DNA of 17,856 nt from JAKFWF01 sp031365375. Lineage in GTDB: Bacteria > Pseudomonadota > Alphaproteobacteria > Rhizobiales > Hyphomicrobiaceae. Positions 8,077 through 15,189 of the stretch are shown piece after piece. Under the pieces are notes generated by a model that saw nothing but the letters and a program-made list of their open reading frames with translations, did no database searches and had not been told where the DNA came from. The number at the start of each line of letters is the position of its first letter. Position 1 is the stretch's first letter. Where the stretch lies: positions 1 to 17,856 of the forward strand of contig JANLXZ010000070.1 in the NCBI GenBank assembly GCA_031365375.1. The letters are read 5' to 3'. Both the position numbers and the translations under genes were made by a program.

Positions 8077-8823
8077 ATGCGCTTTGACAATAAAGTCATT
8101 CTGGTCACGGGCGGTGCATCCGGCATTGGACTTGCCACGTGCAAAGCGTTCGCTGAGCTCGGCGGACACGTCATCATGACCGATATAAACGCTGAAGGCG
8201 GCGCGAAGGCAGCGGCCGGTTTGCAAGGTGCCGGGGGGAAAGTCGAATTCATGGCACTCGATATCACCAGCCGCACGGCGGTTACGGCGATTGCCGAGAA
8301 AATCAGAGCCGAAGTCGGCCGTCTCGATGTGCTCGTCAACGGCGCTGGCTGGGATACGATCGAACCCTTCATGAGCAACACGCCGGAGTACTGGGACAAG
8401 ATCGTTGCCATCAACTTCATGGGGCCGGTGCAACTGACGCGAGCATTGCTGCCGATGCTGATCGAATCCGGCAGCGGCCGTATCGTCAACGTTGCAAGTG
8501 ATGCAGGCCGCGTGGGGAGTTCAGGCGAGACGGTCTACGCCGGCGCCAAAGGTGGTGTCATCGCTTTCACGAAGTCGCTCGCGCGCGAAATTGTACGCTA
8601 TCAGATGCGGGTCAACTGCGTCTGCCCCGGGCCGACTGATACGCCGTTGTTTGCCTCACAGCCCGATAAAATCAAAACCGCGCTGGCCAACGCGATCCCG
8701 ATGCGGCGCCTCGCGCAGCCGAGCGAAATCGCCGACGCGATAGCCTTCTTCGCCAGCGACCGCACCGCCTATGTAACGGGACAGGTGTTGAGCGTAAGCG
8801 GCGGTCTGACCATGGTCGATTGA
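8077..8823 (+). CDS. SDR family oxidoreductase resembling 2-hydroxycyclohexanecarboxyl-CoA dehydrogenase (BadH-like)
   Basis: This 248-residue short-chain dehydrogenase has TGGASGIG (11-18) and a catalytic set consistent with Asn113, Ser141, Tyr154 and Lys158. Instead of the common NNAG it has NGAGWD (88-93), then NVASDAGRVGSSGE, VCPGPTDTPL and a GQVLSVSGGLTM ending. These strings are what I recall of BadH-type enzymes, which oxidise 2-hydroxycyclohexanecarboxyl-CoA with NAD in the Rhodopseudomonas palustris cyclohexanecarboxylate route. The match is from memory, so the substrate assignment is tentative; a general 3-hydroxyacyl-CoA dehydrogenase is the alternative. A clear ribosome-binding sequence (GAGGAG) precedes the ATG. 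The stop TGATG runs directly into the regulator gene. Confidence 0.9.
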   Translation: MRFDNKVILVTGGASGIGLATCKAFAELGGHVIMTDINAEGGAKAAAGLQGAGGKVEFMALDITSRTAVTAIAEKIRAEVGRLDVLVNGAGWDTIEPFMSNTPEYWDKIVAINFMGPVQLTRALLPMLIESGSGRIVNVASDAGRVGSSGETVYAGAKGGVIAFTKSLAREIVRYQMRVNCVCPGPTDTPLFASQPDKIKTALANAIPMRRLAQPSEIADAIAFFASDRTAYVTGQVLSVSGGLTMVD

Positions 8824-9518
8824 TGATGGACAATGCCGACCATAAAACGATCGACCTCGGTTCTGGAGTGTCGAGCGTCGTGGAAGATCCCCTGCTCGTG
8901 CAAAAGCGCCGTAGCCAAATCGTCGCGGCGGCGACCGAGCTCTTTTCGACACAGGGGTTTTATCGAACGACGATCAAGGATATCGCCAAGCTGGCGGGCA
9001 TCAGCTCCGGGCTCGTCTACCAGTATGTGCGCGAGAAAGAGGATGTGCTGCTACTGGTTCTGCTCGACGTGATCGATGCCTATGCGCGCGAAATCCCTAC
9101 ATCTATCATCGGCATTGCCGATCCGATTGGCAGGTTGGTGACTACGATCGATGCCTACTGCCGCGTCATCGATCGGCATCGGGCGGGCGCGGTGCTGGCC
9201 TACCGCTCAACAAAGTCCCTCTCGCCGCCACGCCGCCAACTGATCCAGCAGAAGGAGCTTGAGACCAACGCGCTGCTGGCTGCCGAATTAAAGGCCTGTA
9301 TGCGGGCCGGCCTGGTGCGCAAGGTCAACATCGATGTGCTCGTTTATCACATCGTGATGATTGCGCACGGCTGGGCGCTGAAAAGTTGGTTCTTCAAATC
9401 GCGTTTGTCGCTCGATACGTATATTCGTGAAAGCACCGATATTGTGATGGTCGGTGCGCTAACGCCTGCGGGAGCCAAGCGATATGCCGCTTGGTTGCGC
9501 AAGAAAAAACAGCAATGA
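8823..9518 (+). CDS. TetR/AcrR family transcriptional regulator
   Basis: The 231-residue protein has an N-terminal TetR DNA-binding domain: RRSQIVAAATELF (about 29-41), then the helix-turn-helix TTIKDIAKLAGISSGLVYQY (49-68). A larger effector-binding helical domain follows. The first ~25 residues form an extension before helix 1. The ATG at 8823 overlaps the SDR stop (TGATG); TTG at 8820 or ATG at 8826 are alternatives. As last gene of a catabolic operon it is likely an autoregulated repressor. Its effector would plausibly be a CoA thioester of the pathway, by analogy with TetR regulators of fatty-acid and aromatic-acid catabolism. The operator candidate is the palindrome at 3674-3693. Confidence 0.9.
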   Translation: MMDNADHKTIDLGSGVSSVVEDPLLVQKRRSQIVAAATELFSTQGFYRTTIKDIAKLAGISSGLVYQYVREKEDVLLLVLLDVIDAYAREIPTSIIGIADPIGRLVTTIDAYCRVIDRHRAGAVLAYRSTKSLSPPRRQLIQQKELETNALLAAELKACMRAGLVRKVNIDVLVYHIVMIAHGWALKSWFFKSRLSLDTYIRESTDIVMVGALTPAGAKRYAAWLRKKKQQ

Positions 9519-9884
9519 TTAGCCGTCCTGCACGAACGTCAATCGGTTGCCGAAGGGATCGGTGACGGTGAATTCCAGCGTGCCCCATGGTGCTTTGGCG
9601 GGCGCGCCAGGTTTGGCATAACGGTACGACTTGGCGGCAAGCTCGCTGGCCAAATCAGCGATCGCACCGCAGTTGATGCGCACGTGCGCGCCCGGGCAGG
9701 CATCGCCGTGGTGTTCCGACAGATGGAGCGTGCAGCCTGCGCGCGAGACGCCTAGGTAAGGTGGAAAATTCGAGCCGAAGCGATGCTCGAAGTCGACCGT
9801 GAAGCCCAAAAAATCAATGTAGAATTCGTGCGCCTTCCCTGCGTCGAAAATGCGCAAGATTGGTGTGACAGCGGCAAGGGCCAT
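9519..9884 (-). CDS. Glyoxalase/bleomycin-resistance superfamily (VOC) protein
   Basis: This small protein of about 121 residues has the single-domain vicinal-oxygen-chelate pattern: AHEFYIDFLGF near the N-terminus, then CTLHLSEHHGD, and TLEFTVTDPFGNRLTF at the C-terminus. The combination FLGFTVDFEHRF with LHLSEHHGD is characteristic of the bleomycin-binding-like branch. It could bind a hydrophobic or glycopeptide ligand or be an enzyme; no function is assigned. The ATG at 9884 is preferred; a GTG at 9896 would add four residues. Its stop codon abuts the TetR stop with no gap, so the two transcripts converge. The CMD-family gene ends 26 bases upstream (14 from the GTG), so the two are probably co-transcribed. 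Confidence 0.85.
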   Translation of the reverse strand: MALAAVTPILRIFDAGKAHEFYIDFLGFTVDFEHRFGSNFPPYLGVSRAGCTLHLSEHHGDACPGAHVRINCGAIADLASELAAKSYRYAKPGAPAKAPWGTLEFTVTDPFGNRLTFVQDG

Positions 9885-9910
9885 GGCGGCAAGCACTCGA
9901 ACTTTCTACG

Positions 9911-10543
9911 TCAATTCGGAAAGCGCGGGAGCTTTGGCATCGGTCGATCCGGCTCGAAGCGTGCCACATTCATTTGCATCGCGAGTAGCGTGTAATAGCC
10001 ATGGATTCCGACGAGGTCGACGACGCCCTTTTTGCCGAAGCGCTTGTCGGCACGATCTAAGGTCGCGTCCGATACACGCTTGTTGCGCAGTAGCTCCGTC
10101 GAAAAGTCGTAGACGATCTCTTCGTCGGCGCTCATGCCGGTCGGGCGCCGTCCATCGAGGATCGCATCGACAATGTCTTTCTTGATCCCGGCCTTTTCGG
10201 CGATCGGCGCGTGCACCAGCCATTCGTAATCCTGCGACCACTCGCGCGCGGTCATCAGGATCGCGAGTTCGCTGAGGGTGTTGCCGATGGCGGAATTGAA
10301 ACGGAGATAGTCTCCCATCACACGTGCCTGGTTCATAACTTGCGGACTGTGCATGAGCGGTAGGAACGGGCCGAAGGGTGGTGCCTTGCGCGCGGCCTCG
10401 AATTCGGTCGCAGCCTTCTTTTGCTCGTCGGTATACTGGTCAGGCGAAATCGTCGGCAGCCGGGAGTTCGCAGTCTGTCCATGCGCGCCGCTGGCTATTC
10501 CGGCGGCAACGATGCACGCGATCAAAAACGTTTTAAATCTCAT
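9911..10543 (-). CDS. Carboxymuconolactone decarboxylase family protein with signal peptide
   Basis: The 210-residue protein opens with a Sec-type signal peptide: MRFK, a hydrophobic core FLIACIVAAGIASG, and a likely cut after AHG at about residue 22. The mature part carries an AhpD/CMD-like helical domain, best seen in TLSELAILMTAREWSQDYEWLVHAPIA split across residues 89-115. There, Glu107, Trp108 and His111 occupy the usual active-site helix in place of a CxxC pair, so a peroxiredoxin-reductase function is unlikely. Function is not known; periplasmic CMD proteins of this type occur widely in proteobacteria. It leads a two-gene minus-strand unit with the VOC protein. Confidence 0.85.
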   Translation of the reverse strand: MRFKTFLIACIVAAGIASGAHGQTANSRLPTISPDQYTDEQKKAATEFEAARKAPPFGPFLPLMHSPQVMNQARVMGDYLRFNSAIGNTLSELAILMTAREWSQDYEWLVHAPIAEKAGIKKDIVDAILDGRRPTGMSADEEIVYDFSTELLRNKRVSDATLDRADKRFGKKGVVDLVGIHGYYTLLAMQMNVARFEPDRPMPKLPRFPN

Positions 10544-10733
10544 CGAATTCCGTCCCCATTGAGTCGTGAAGGTTTGTCCACGTTCGATCCGACTTTAGCC
10601 CATCGCTGCAGCCCGAGTCTTTAGGCCCAGACGATCGAATTAGCGGACAACTTCACACTTCGCCTTTGTTTAACCGCCCGAATCACGAATGCAATCAGGG
10701 TAATCAACTCGGAAGTTGACGGGAGCATTGAAG
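10544..10733. promoter_or_regulatory. Divergent intergenic region between CMD-family and HAD-family genes
   Basis: This 190-bp gap must contain promoters for both directions, but no strong -35/-10 pair stands out. It contains one small hairpin next to the ribosome-binding site of the HAD gene (10704-10719: arms TCAACT and AGTTGA, four-base loop). The hairpin is immediately followed by the GGGAG at 10721-10725, eight bases before the ATG. Confidence 0.45.
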
Positions 10734-11699
10734 ATGGTCGAGCGGGTCACGACAAAGCGGCCGGCAGCGAACGATGACGTGCCGGTAACCAGCGGGCGTG
10801 CAGCGGCTGGTCGCCGCGCCGAAAAGCGTGCCTCTGTCTCAAAGCCCGGCTTCGACAAGAAGACGATTGCGCTGGTTTATGATTTTGATGGCACACTGTC
10901 ACCGAAGCCGATGCAGGAATACACTGTCCTGCCCAAGCTCAACGAGGACCCAAAGGCGTTCTGGGCCGAGAGCAATCGCATCGCGAAGGAGCAGGGTGCT
11001 GATCCGCTGATCACGTACATGCATCTGATGTACAAGAAGGCAAAAGAGCACAACGTCCGCATCGATCGCGAGGACCTCGTTCAGCTCGGGCGCGACGTGG
11101 AAATGTTCCCCGGCGTCGAAGAATGGTTCGACGAAATCAATTCTTACGTCGCGTTGCGGGCCGAGACACAGGGCGTCGCCGTGCGGCATTATCTAGTGTC
11201 ATCGGGATTGACCGAGATCATCGAGGGGACCTCGATCTACAAGCGCTTTCACAACGTGTTCGCATCTGAATATTGGTTCGAGGCCTACGATCTGCCGTAC
11301 CCTAAGCGGGTGATAACCGACACCGGCAAGACGCAATACCTGTTCCGGATCAATAAAGGTCTCGAGGATTTGGGTGAGAGCATCAATCACCATATGCCCG
11401 AAGAGCAGCGGCCTATTCCGTTCGGCAATATGGTGTATTTCGGCGATGGCGAAACCGATGTTCCGTCGATGGCGCTGATGCGCAAGAGTGGCGGACATGC
11501 CATCGCGGTGCATTCACCTGGCAAGACAAAAGCGAAATGTGTCGATCTGTTCAAAGCCGGGCGTGTCGACTTTTTTGCGGCAGCCGACTATCGGCGCGGA
11601 TCGGAATTATTCAAGCGTACATGTCTGTTGCTCGATCGCATGCTGGCCGACATTCGCGTGCGCGAGGAAATGTGGAAGATCGGCCGTTCGATCAAGTAG
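10734..11699 (+). CDS. HAD family hydrolase (phosphatase-like)
   Basis: The 321-residue cytoplasmic protein carries the four haloacid dehalogenase motifs: DFDGT with nucleophile Asp50 and acid Asp52, Ser156 in LVSSG, Lys199 in TGKT, and GDGETD with Asp238 and Asp242. It should therefore be a phosphoaspartate-forming phosphatase; the substrate is unknown. A helical cap-like stretch lies between motifs I and II. The first ~40 residues (TTKRPAANDDVP, GRAAAGRRAEKR) are basic, low in hydrophobics and probably disordered. ATG at 10734 is preceded by GGGAG at proper spacing; a TTG at 10716 lies inside the small hairpin and is less likely. It ends 12 bases from the convergent DMT transporter gene. 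Confidence 0.9.
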   Translation: MVERVTTKRPAANDDVPVTSGRAAAGRRAEKRASVSKPGFDKKTIALVYDFDGTLSPKPMQEYTVLPKLNEDPKAFWAESNRIAKEQGADPLITYMHLMYKKAKEHNVRIDREDLVQLGRDVEMFPGVEEWFDEINSYVALRAETQGVAVRHYLVSSGLTEIIEGTSIYKRFHNVFASEYWFEAYDLPYPKRVITDTGKTQYLFRINKGLEDLGESINHHMPEEQRPIPFGNMVYFGDGETDVPSMALMRKSGGHAIAVHSPGKTKAKCVDLFKAGRVDFFAAADYRRGSELFKRTCLLLDRMLADIRVREEMWKIGRSIK

Positions 11700-11711
11700 C
11701 TTGCGCAGTCT

Positions 11712-12686
11712 TCAAGCGTGCCGGTTGCCCCAGATGATCATGAGAACGCCGATGATCGCTGCCAGCATTGCCGGCAGTAAGCGCCAGTCGAACGGCGGCA
11801 AATTAATGAGACCGAGCGCTGCGGCCGGAATTTGTACGAGCAGCGTGACGACCGGCATGAACGCACTCGTCGCGATGAAATTCTCCGATTTGATCTTGAG
11901 CACGCAGGAAAAGCTCAGATACGTCATGCCTGTGAACAGTGCGCCACCGACGAACAATGCGAGCAAGATCGTCGGTGGGTGGATCAGCGCCTCTGGCTTC
12001 GGCAACAACGGCGTCTGCGGCAGCACGTGTAGTTGCACGGCGGCCATCAGCGCGCCAATCGTGAGCAGTCCCGTCAAGGCCGTGACGAGCGTCACCAAGG
12101 CAGTGACGCGGATTTTCTCGGGGATTGTCACCGCCGCTCGATTCCACTTGTGGAATTCGGACGCGAAGGCACGGATGCCGACAGCCAACGCACAGGCGAA
12201 GGCGCTGGCGATAACTGGCGCCGCGATCCCCGGTTCGACGTGTGACAACAAATTCGCGACCACCGCTCCGACGAGTGCCGCCCCTACCCAAGCAAGCCAC
12301 GCCGGCCGGCGACCATAAACGATGAAGCCGGTGAGGATTGTAATCGGGATCGATAGCCTGATCATTAGGCTGCCTTCCGCCGGTGTGACGAAGCCCAGCA
12401 GCGAGGCGTAGCCGCCTTCGACCACGATATTGCCGACACCGACGATCCAGCTCTCACGGGCAAGCATGATGGCGCGTGCATTCTGACCAAAGCCGGTGAA
12501 AGCAAGCAGTGTCGCCGCCGAAATGAGCAGCGAATAAAGGATAAAGACGGCGGTATGGACGCCTAGCGCGGCTGCCATCGTATAAGCGACGCTCAGGATC
12601 GCGATGAGAAGCGAGAACAGTCCAGCTTCGACCCAGCCGATGGTTTTTGAATCCATTGAGCCGGCCATCGTCGAGGGAAAGCTCAT
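11712..12686 (-). CDS. DMT/EamA-like multi-spanning membrane transporter
   Basis: The 324-residue protein is a string of about ten hydrophobic segments with short polar links and a longer loop (ASEFHKWNRAAVTIPEK) in the middle. That fits two halves of five helices, as in drug/metabolite transporters. No diagnostic substrate motif is visible, so it is best treated as a permease of unknown cargo. The ATG overlaps the rsmD stop (ATGA), placing it as third gene of an rluB-type/rsmD/transporter unit. The link to RNA modification is probably only operon neighbourhood. The Ile/Leu-rich C-terminus ending LMIIWGNRHA is typical of a last helix with cytoplasmic tail. Confidence 0.78.
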   Translation of the reverse strand: MSFPSTMAGSMDSKTIGWVEAGLFSLLIAILSVAYTMAAALGVHTAVFILYSLLISAATLLAFTGFGQNARAIMLARESWIVGVGNIVVEGGYASLLGFVTPAEGSLMIRLSIPITILTGFIVYGRRPAWLAWVGAALVGAVVANLLSHVEPGIAAPVIASAFACALAVGIRAFASEFHKWNRAAVTIPEKIRVTALVTLVTALTGLLTIGALMAAVQLHVLPQTPLLPKPEALIHPPTILLALFVGGALFTGMTYLSFSCVLKIKSENFIATSAFMPVVTLLVQIPAAALGLINLPPFDWRLLPAMLAAIIGVLMIIWGNRHA

Positions 12687-13252
12687 GTGCTGATAGCAGC
12701 GTTGCGTAAAAACACGATCTGCGTATCGCCATAGCTTCGCTTGTCGATTTGAGTGAGGGTGGCTGGCGGCTCGATCGTCTCGCCGGTGCGCTCCTCGCAG
12801 ACGATGACCGCTCCCGGCGCCAACCAGTTGCCCTTTGTCGCACTGGCCAACGCTTTGGTGGCCAACCCTTTGCCGTAGGGTGGATCAAGGAACATCAGGT
12901 TGGCGACGTCGCGATCGCCGGCCGTGCCCAAATCCGTCGCGTCGCGCCGGAAAATGCGAGTCTGACCGGTCAGCCCAAATGCTTCGACGTTGCGGCGGAT
13001 AATGGCGCGGGCGTCCGCGTCATCCTCGACGAAGACACAGAATGCAGCGCTGCGCGAGAGGGCTTCGAGACCAAGCGCACCGGTGCCGGCAAACAGGTCG
13101 GCCACGCGCGCGCCGGCGAATTCGAAGCCTTCGATCCCGTGTGCCAGGATGTTGAACACACTTTCGCGCACGCGGTCCGCAGTCGGCCGAAGGCCGCCGT
13201 GTTCAGGCGCGATGATGGGACGGCCACGCAATGTACCGGCGACGATTCTCAT
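12683..13252 (-). CDS. rsmD: 16S rRNA (guanine(966)-N(2))-methyltransferase RsmD
   Basis: RsmD methylates N2 of G966 in 16S rRNA using S-adenosylmethionine during 30S assembly. The 189-residue protein begins with the family signature MRIVAGTLRGRPI and LRPTADRVRESVFNIL (22-36). The SAM-binding loop is DLFAGTGALGLEALSR (52-67) and the catalytic motif is DPPYGKG (123-129). The frame is open upstream to 13390, but that part lies in the rluB-type gene's tail region and is absent from the family, so ATG at 13252 is taken. It starts 10 bases after the pseudouridine synthase stop and overlaps the transporter gene by ATGA. Confidence 0.95.
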   Translation of the reverse strand: MRIVAGTLRGRPIIAPEHGGLRPTADRVRESVFNILAHGIEGFEFAGARVADLFAGTGALGLEALSRSAAFCVFVEDDADARAIIRRNVEAFGLTGQTRIFRRDATDLGTAGDRDVANLMFLDPPYGKGLATKALASATKGNWLAPGAVIVCEERTGETIEPPATLTQIDKRSYGDTQIVFLRNAAIST

Positions 13253-13262
13253 GGTGCCTACA

Positions 13263-14582
13263 TCAACGCTGTGGACGTCCCTTGAACCCGGCCTTGAAAC
13301 CGGCCTTGATGCCGGCCTTGAAATCGCCCCGTGATTTTTCCGGGCGCTTCTCTCTCGGCGGCTCTCTTTGCTGGTCTTTCGGCCGCACATCCTTCGCCTG
13401 ATCTAACTTGCCGTGTCCGGTCTTCAACTGAAAGCCGCGCTTGGGAGCTTCCGGCCGATCGCGTTGCGGCTCCGGTCGATCACGTTCGCCTTTTCCAACG
13501 GACTTGGTGCCGAACGGCTTTTTCGCGAACGGTCGCTTTTCGAATGGTTTCTTGGGCCCGCCTTTTTGCCGCGGGCCGGCGCCCTTTCTGGCGGGCTCCT
13601 CATCCTCTTCGGCGGGGAGGGGCTTGCGTGCCTGGTAGCCGGTGTTTTTCGCCGGGCGCTCATCAGCTTGAATTTCATCGAGACCAAATTCTGCGGCGAG
13701 TAGCGGCCCCAGCTGATCGGCGAGGACGCGCCGCCGAACGCGCTCGACAGTGCCTTCTTCCAAGTCCAGCAACTGGAACGGTCCGAACGAAATTCGTATC
13801 AGCCGGTTCACGTCTAGTCCCAGTGAACCGAGGATCTTGCGGACCTCGCGGTTTTTGCCTTCGCGCAGCCCCAGCGTCAGCCAGACGTTGGCATTTTGCA
13901 CGCGGTCGACGGTGCCCTCGATCGGTCCATATTTCACGCCCTCGATTTCGATGCCGTCTTTCAGAGCATCGAGTTGCTCTTGCGTCACGTGACCGTTGGC
14001 ACGTACCCGGTAACGGCGCAGCCAGCCCGTGGCCGGTAATTCGAAATGCCGGGCGAGGCCGCCGTCCGTGGTCAACAGCAGCAGGCCCTCGGTGTTGAAA
14101 TCCAGCCGCCCGATCGACACGACGCGCGGCATATCTTTCGGTAGTTTCTCGAACACTGTGGGCCGCCCCTCGGGATCACGATGTGTCGTGACGCACCCGC
14201 GCGGCTTGTGGAAACGCCACAGCATTGCCGGCTCGGGCTTGGTCAGCGGCTGTCCGTCGACCTTGATCGAATCGCCCGGACCGACATCGAGCGCCGGTGA
14301 CTTGATCACCTGGCCATTGACGTTTACCCGGCCTTCGAGAATCCAGCGCTCGGCATCGCGACGCGAGCACAACCCCGCTCGCGCCATCGCCTTGGCAATC
14401 CGCATCGTCTCAGCGACGGCGGGCGCCTCGACGACCTTCATCGGCCGCCGTTTGCGGGGATGAGCGCGCGCTGCGGGCCGACCACTCGTGCGATTATCGG
14501 GCCTGCCGCTTGGCCTGCCACCTGGACCTGACGTGTTGGCGGCTCCGGGCGAACGGGGTTGACCAGGGCGATCTTTGCGCAT
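13263..14582 (-). CDS. RluB-type 23S rRNA pseudouridine synthase with long basic tail
   Basis: The 439-residue protein isomerises uridine to pseudouridine in rRNA (RluB/RsuA family). After a Pro/Gly/Arg-rich leader (1-48) comes an S4 RNA-binding domain (about 60-110: RIAKAMARAGLCSRRDAERW, then GRVNVNG). The synthase domain follows with catalytic Asp161 in GRLDFNTEGLLLLTTDG and the later EGKNREVRKILGSLG motif. From about residue 315 to the end the protein is a Lys/Arg/Pro/Glu-rich, probably disordered tail ending in FKAG-type repeats. The family core alone is about 250 residues. The frame is open to 14780, but MRKDRPG at 14582 is taken because the rest is antisense to tadA. Exact rRNA target cannot be read. 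Confidence 0.93.
   Translation of the reverse strand: MRKDRPGQPRSPGAANTSGPGGRPSGRPDNRTSGRPAARAHPRKRRPMKVVEAPAVAETMRIAKAMARAGLCSRRDAERWILEGRVNVNGQVIKSPALDVGPGDSIKVDGQPLTKPEPAMLWRFHKPRGCVTTHRDPEGRPTVFEKLPKDMPRVVSIGRLDFNTEGLLLLTTDGGLARHFELPATGWLRRYRVRANGHVTQEQLDALKDGIEIEGVKYGPIEGTVDRVQNANVWLTLGLREGKNREVRKILGSLGLDVNRLIRISFGPFQLLDLEEGTVERVRRRVLADQLGPLLAAEFGLDEIQADERPAKNTGYQARKPLPAEEDEEPARKGAGPRQKGGPKKPFEKRPFAKKPFGTKSVGKGERDRPEPQRDRPEAPKRGFQLKTGHGKLDQAKDVRPKDQQREPPREKRPEKSRGDFKAGIKAGFKAGFKGRPQR
13279..13323. repeat. Short tandem repeat in the pseudouridine synthase tail
   Basis: A 12-bp unit with consensus CCGGCCTTGAAA occurs three times in a row (13288-13299, 13300-13311, 13312-13323), with a degenerate partial unit before it. 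On the coding strand it encodes FKAG/IKAG tetrapeptide repeats at the C-terminus. Being a multiple of three, copy-number change would not shift frame. Confidence 0.8.
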
Positions 14583-14616
14583 GATGTGTTTGAACTCGGT
14601 TCCTTGGATGTCCCTT

Positions 14617-15105
14617 ATGCCACTCAACGAGATCAGAAGCCAACCTAACAAGGATCTGGCGCGGCCCAGCCCCATGGCGATCGCACTTATCGAGGCGCGC
14701 GCAGCAGCGGAACGTGGTGAAGTGCCGGTGGGCGCCGTCATTGTTAGCGCTGACGCAACTGTGATTGCGCGCGCCGGCAATCGAACCCGGGAACGCGATG
14801 ACCCAACGGCGCATGCGGAAATGCTCGCAATTCGCGAGGCGTGTAAGCTGGTCGGTAGTGAGCGGCTGATCGGCTGCGACCTGTATGTAACATTGGAGCC
14901 GTGCCCGATGTGTGCCGCCGCAATCTCGCTAGCTCGTGTTCGACGCGTCTATTATGGTGCATCGGACCCAAAGAGCGGAGGAATTGAACAAGGGCCGCGT
15001 GTTTTCGCGCATTCGACGTGTCATCACGCGCCCGAGGTATATTCCGGCATCAGTGAAAGCGAGGCGGCGGCATTGTTGCGGAACTTTTTTGCCGCAAAAC
15101 GTTAG
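14617..15105 (+). CDS. tadA: tRNA-specific adenosine-34 deaminase TadA
   Basis: TadA converts A34 to inosine in the anticodon of tRNA-Arg(ACG), a step needed to read CGN codons. The 162-residue reading has the zinc deaminase signature: His66 and catalytic Glu68 in TAHAEM, and PCPMC with Cys96 and Cys99. GEVPVGAVIV near residue 34 and the ending CHHAPEVYSGISESEAAALL match alphaproteobacterial TadA. Start choice is uncertain: ATG 14617 gives about 12 extra residues relative to Agrobacterium TadA as I recall it, while ATG 14674 starts inside the first helix. It is divergent from the rluB-type gene, only 34 bases away with the chosen start. Confidence 0.94.
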   Translation: MPLNEIRSQPNKDLARPSPMAIALIEARAAAERGEVPVGAVIVSADATVIARAGNRTRERDDPTAHAEMLAIREACKLVGSERLIGCDLYVTLEPCPMCAAAISLARVRRVYYGASDPKSGGIEQGPRVFAHSTCHHAPEVYSGISESEAAALLRNFFAAKR

Positions 15106-15189
15106 ATCCACCGGAAGCTGCCACTTTTCGCCTCATGCCGCAGGGTAACCCATTGACCGGCCTCCCCCCTGCCAGTGTAGCTAGATCGC

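Noticed and set aside
3754..9518. Calling the operon a complete cyclohexanecarboxylate (ali/bad) pathway with gene symbols
   Set aside because: The ring-cleaving BadI step and the BadR-type regulator are absent and the similarities are from memory of motifs, so no gene symbols were assigned.
11488..12318. 276-codon plus-strand open frame opposite the DMT transporter
   Set aside because: Ser/Ala/Pro-rich translation without motifs, overlapping the end of the HAD gene; the minus-strand reading gives a coherent multi-helix membrane protein.
13253..13390. 46-residue N-terminal extension of RsmD
   Set aside because: Arg/Ser/Pro-rich sequence read from the neighbouring gene's tail in another frame; the family starts at MRIVAGTLRG.
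13331..14098. 255-codon plus-strand open frame opposite the pseudouridine synthase
   Set aside because: The minus strand encodes a clear S4 plus pseudouridine synthase protein; the opposite frame shows no recognisable domain.
15106..15189. Possible terminator or promoter between tadA and pgsA
   Set aside because: I looked for a GC-rich hairpin followed by a T run and for -35/-10 boxes; none was convincing.
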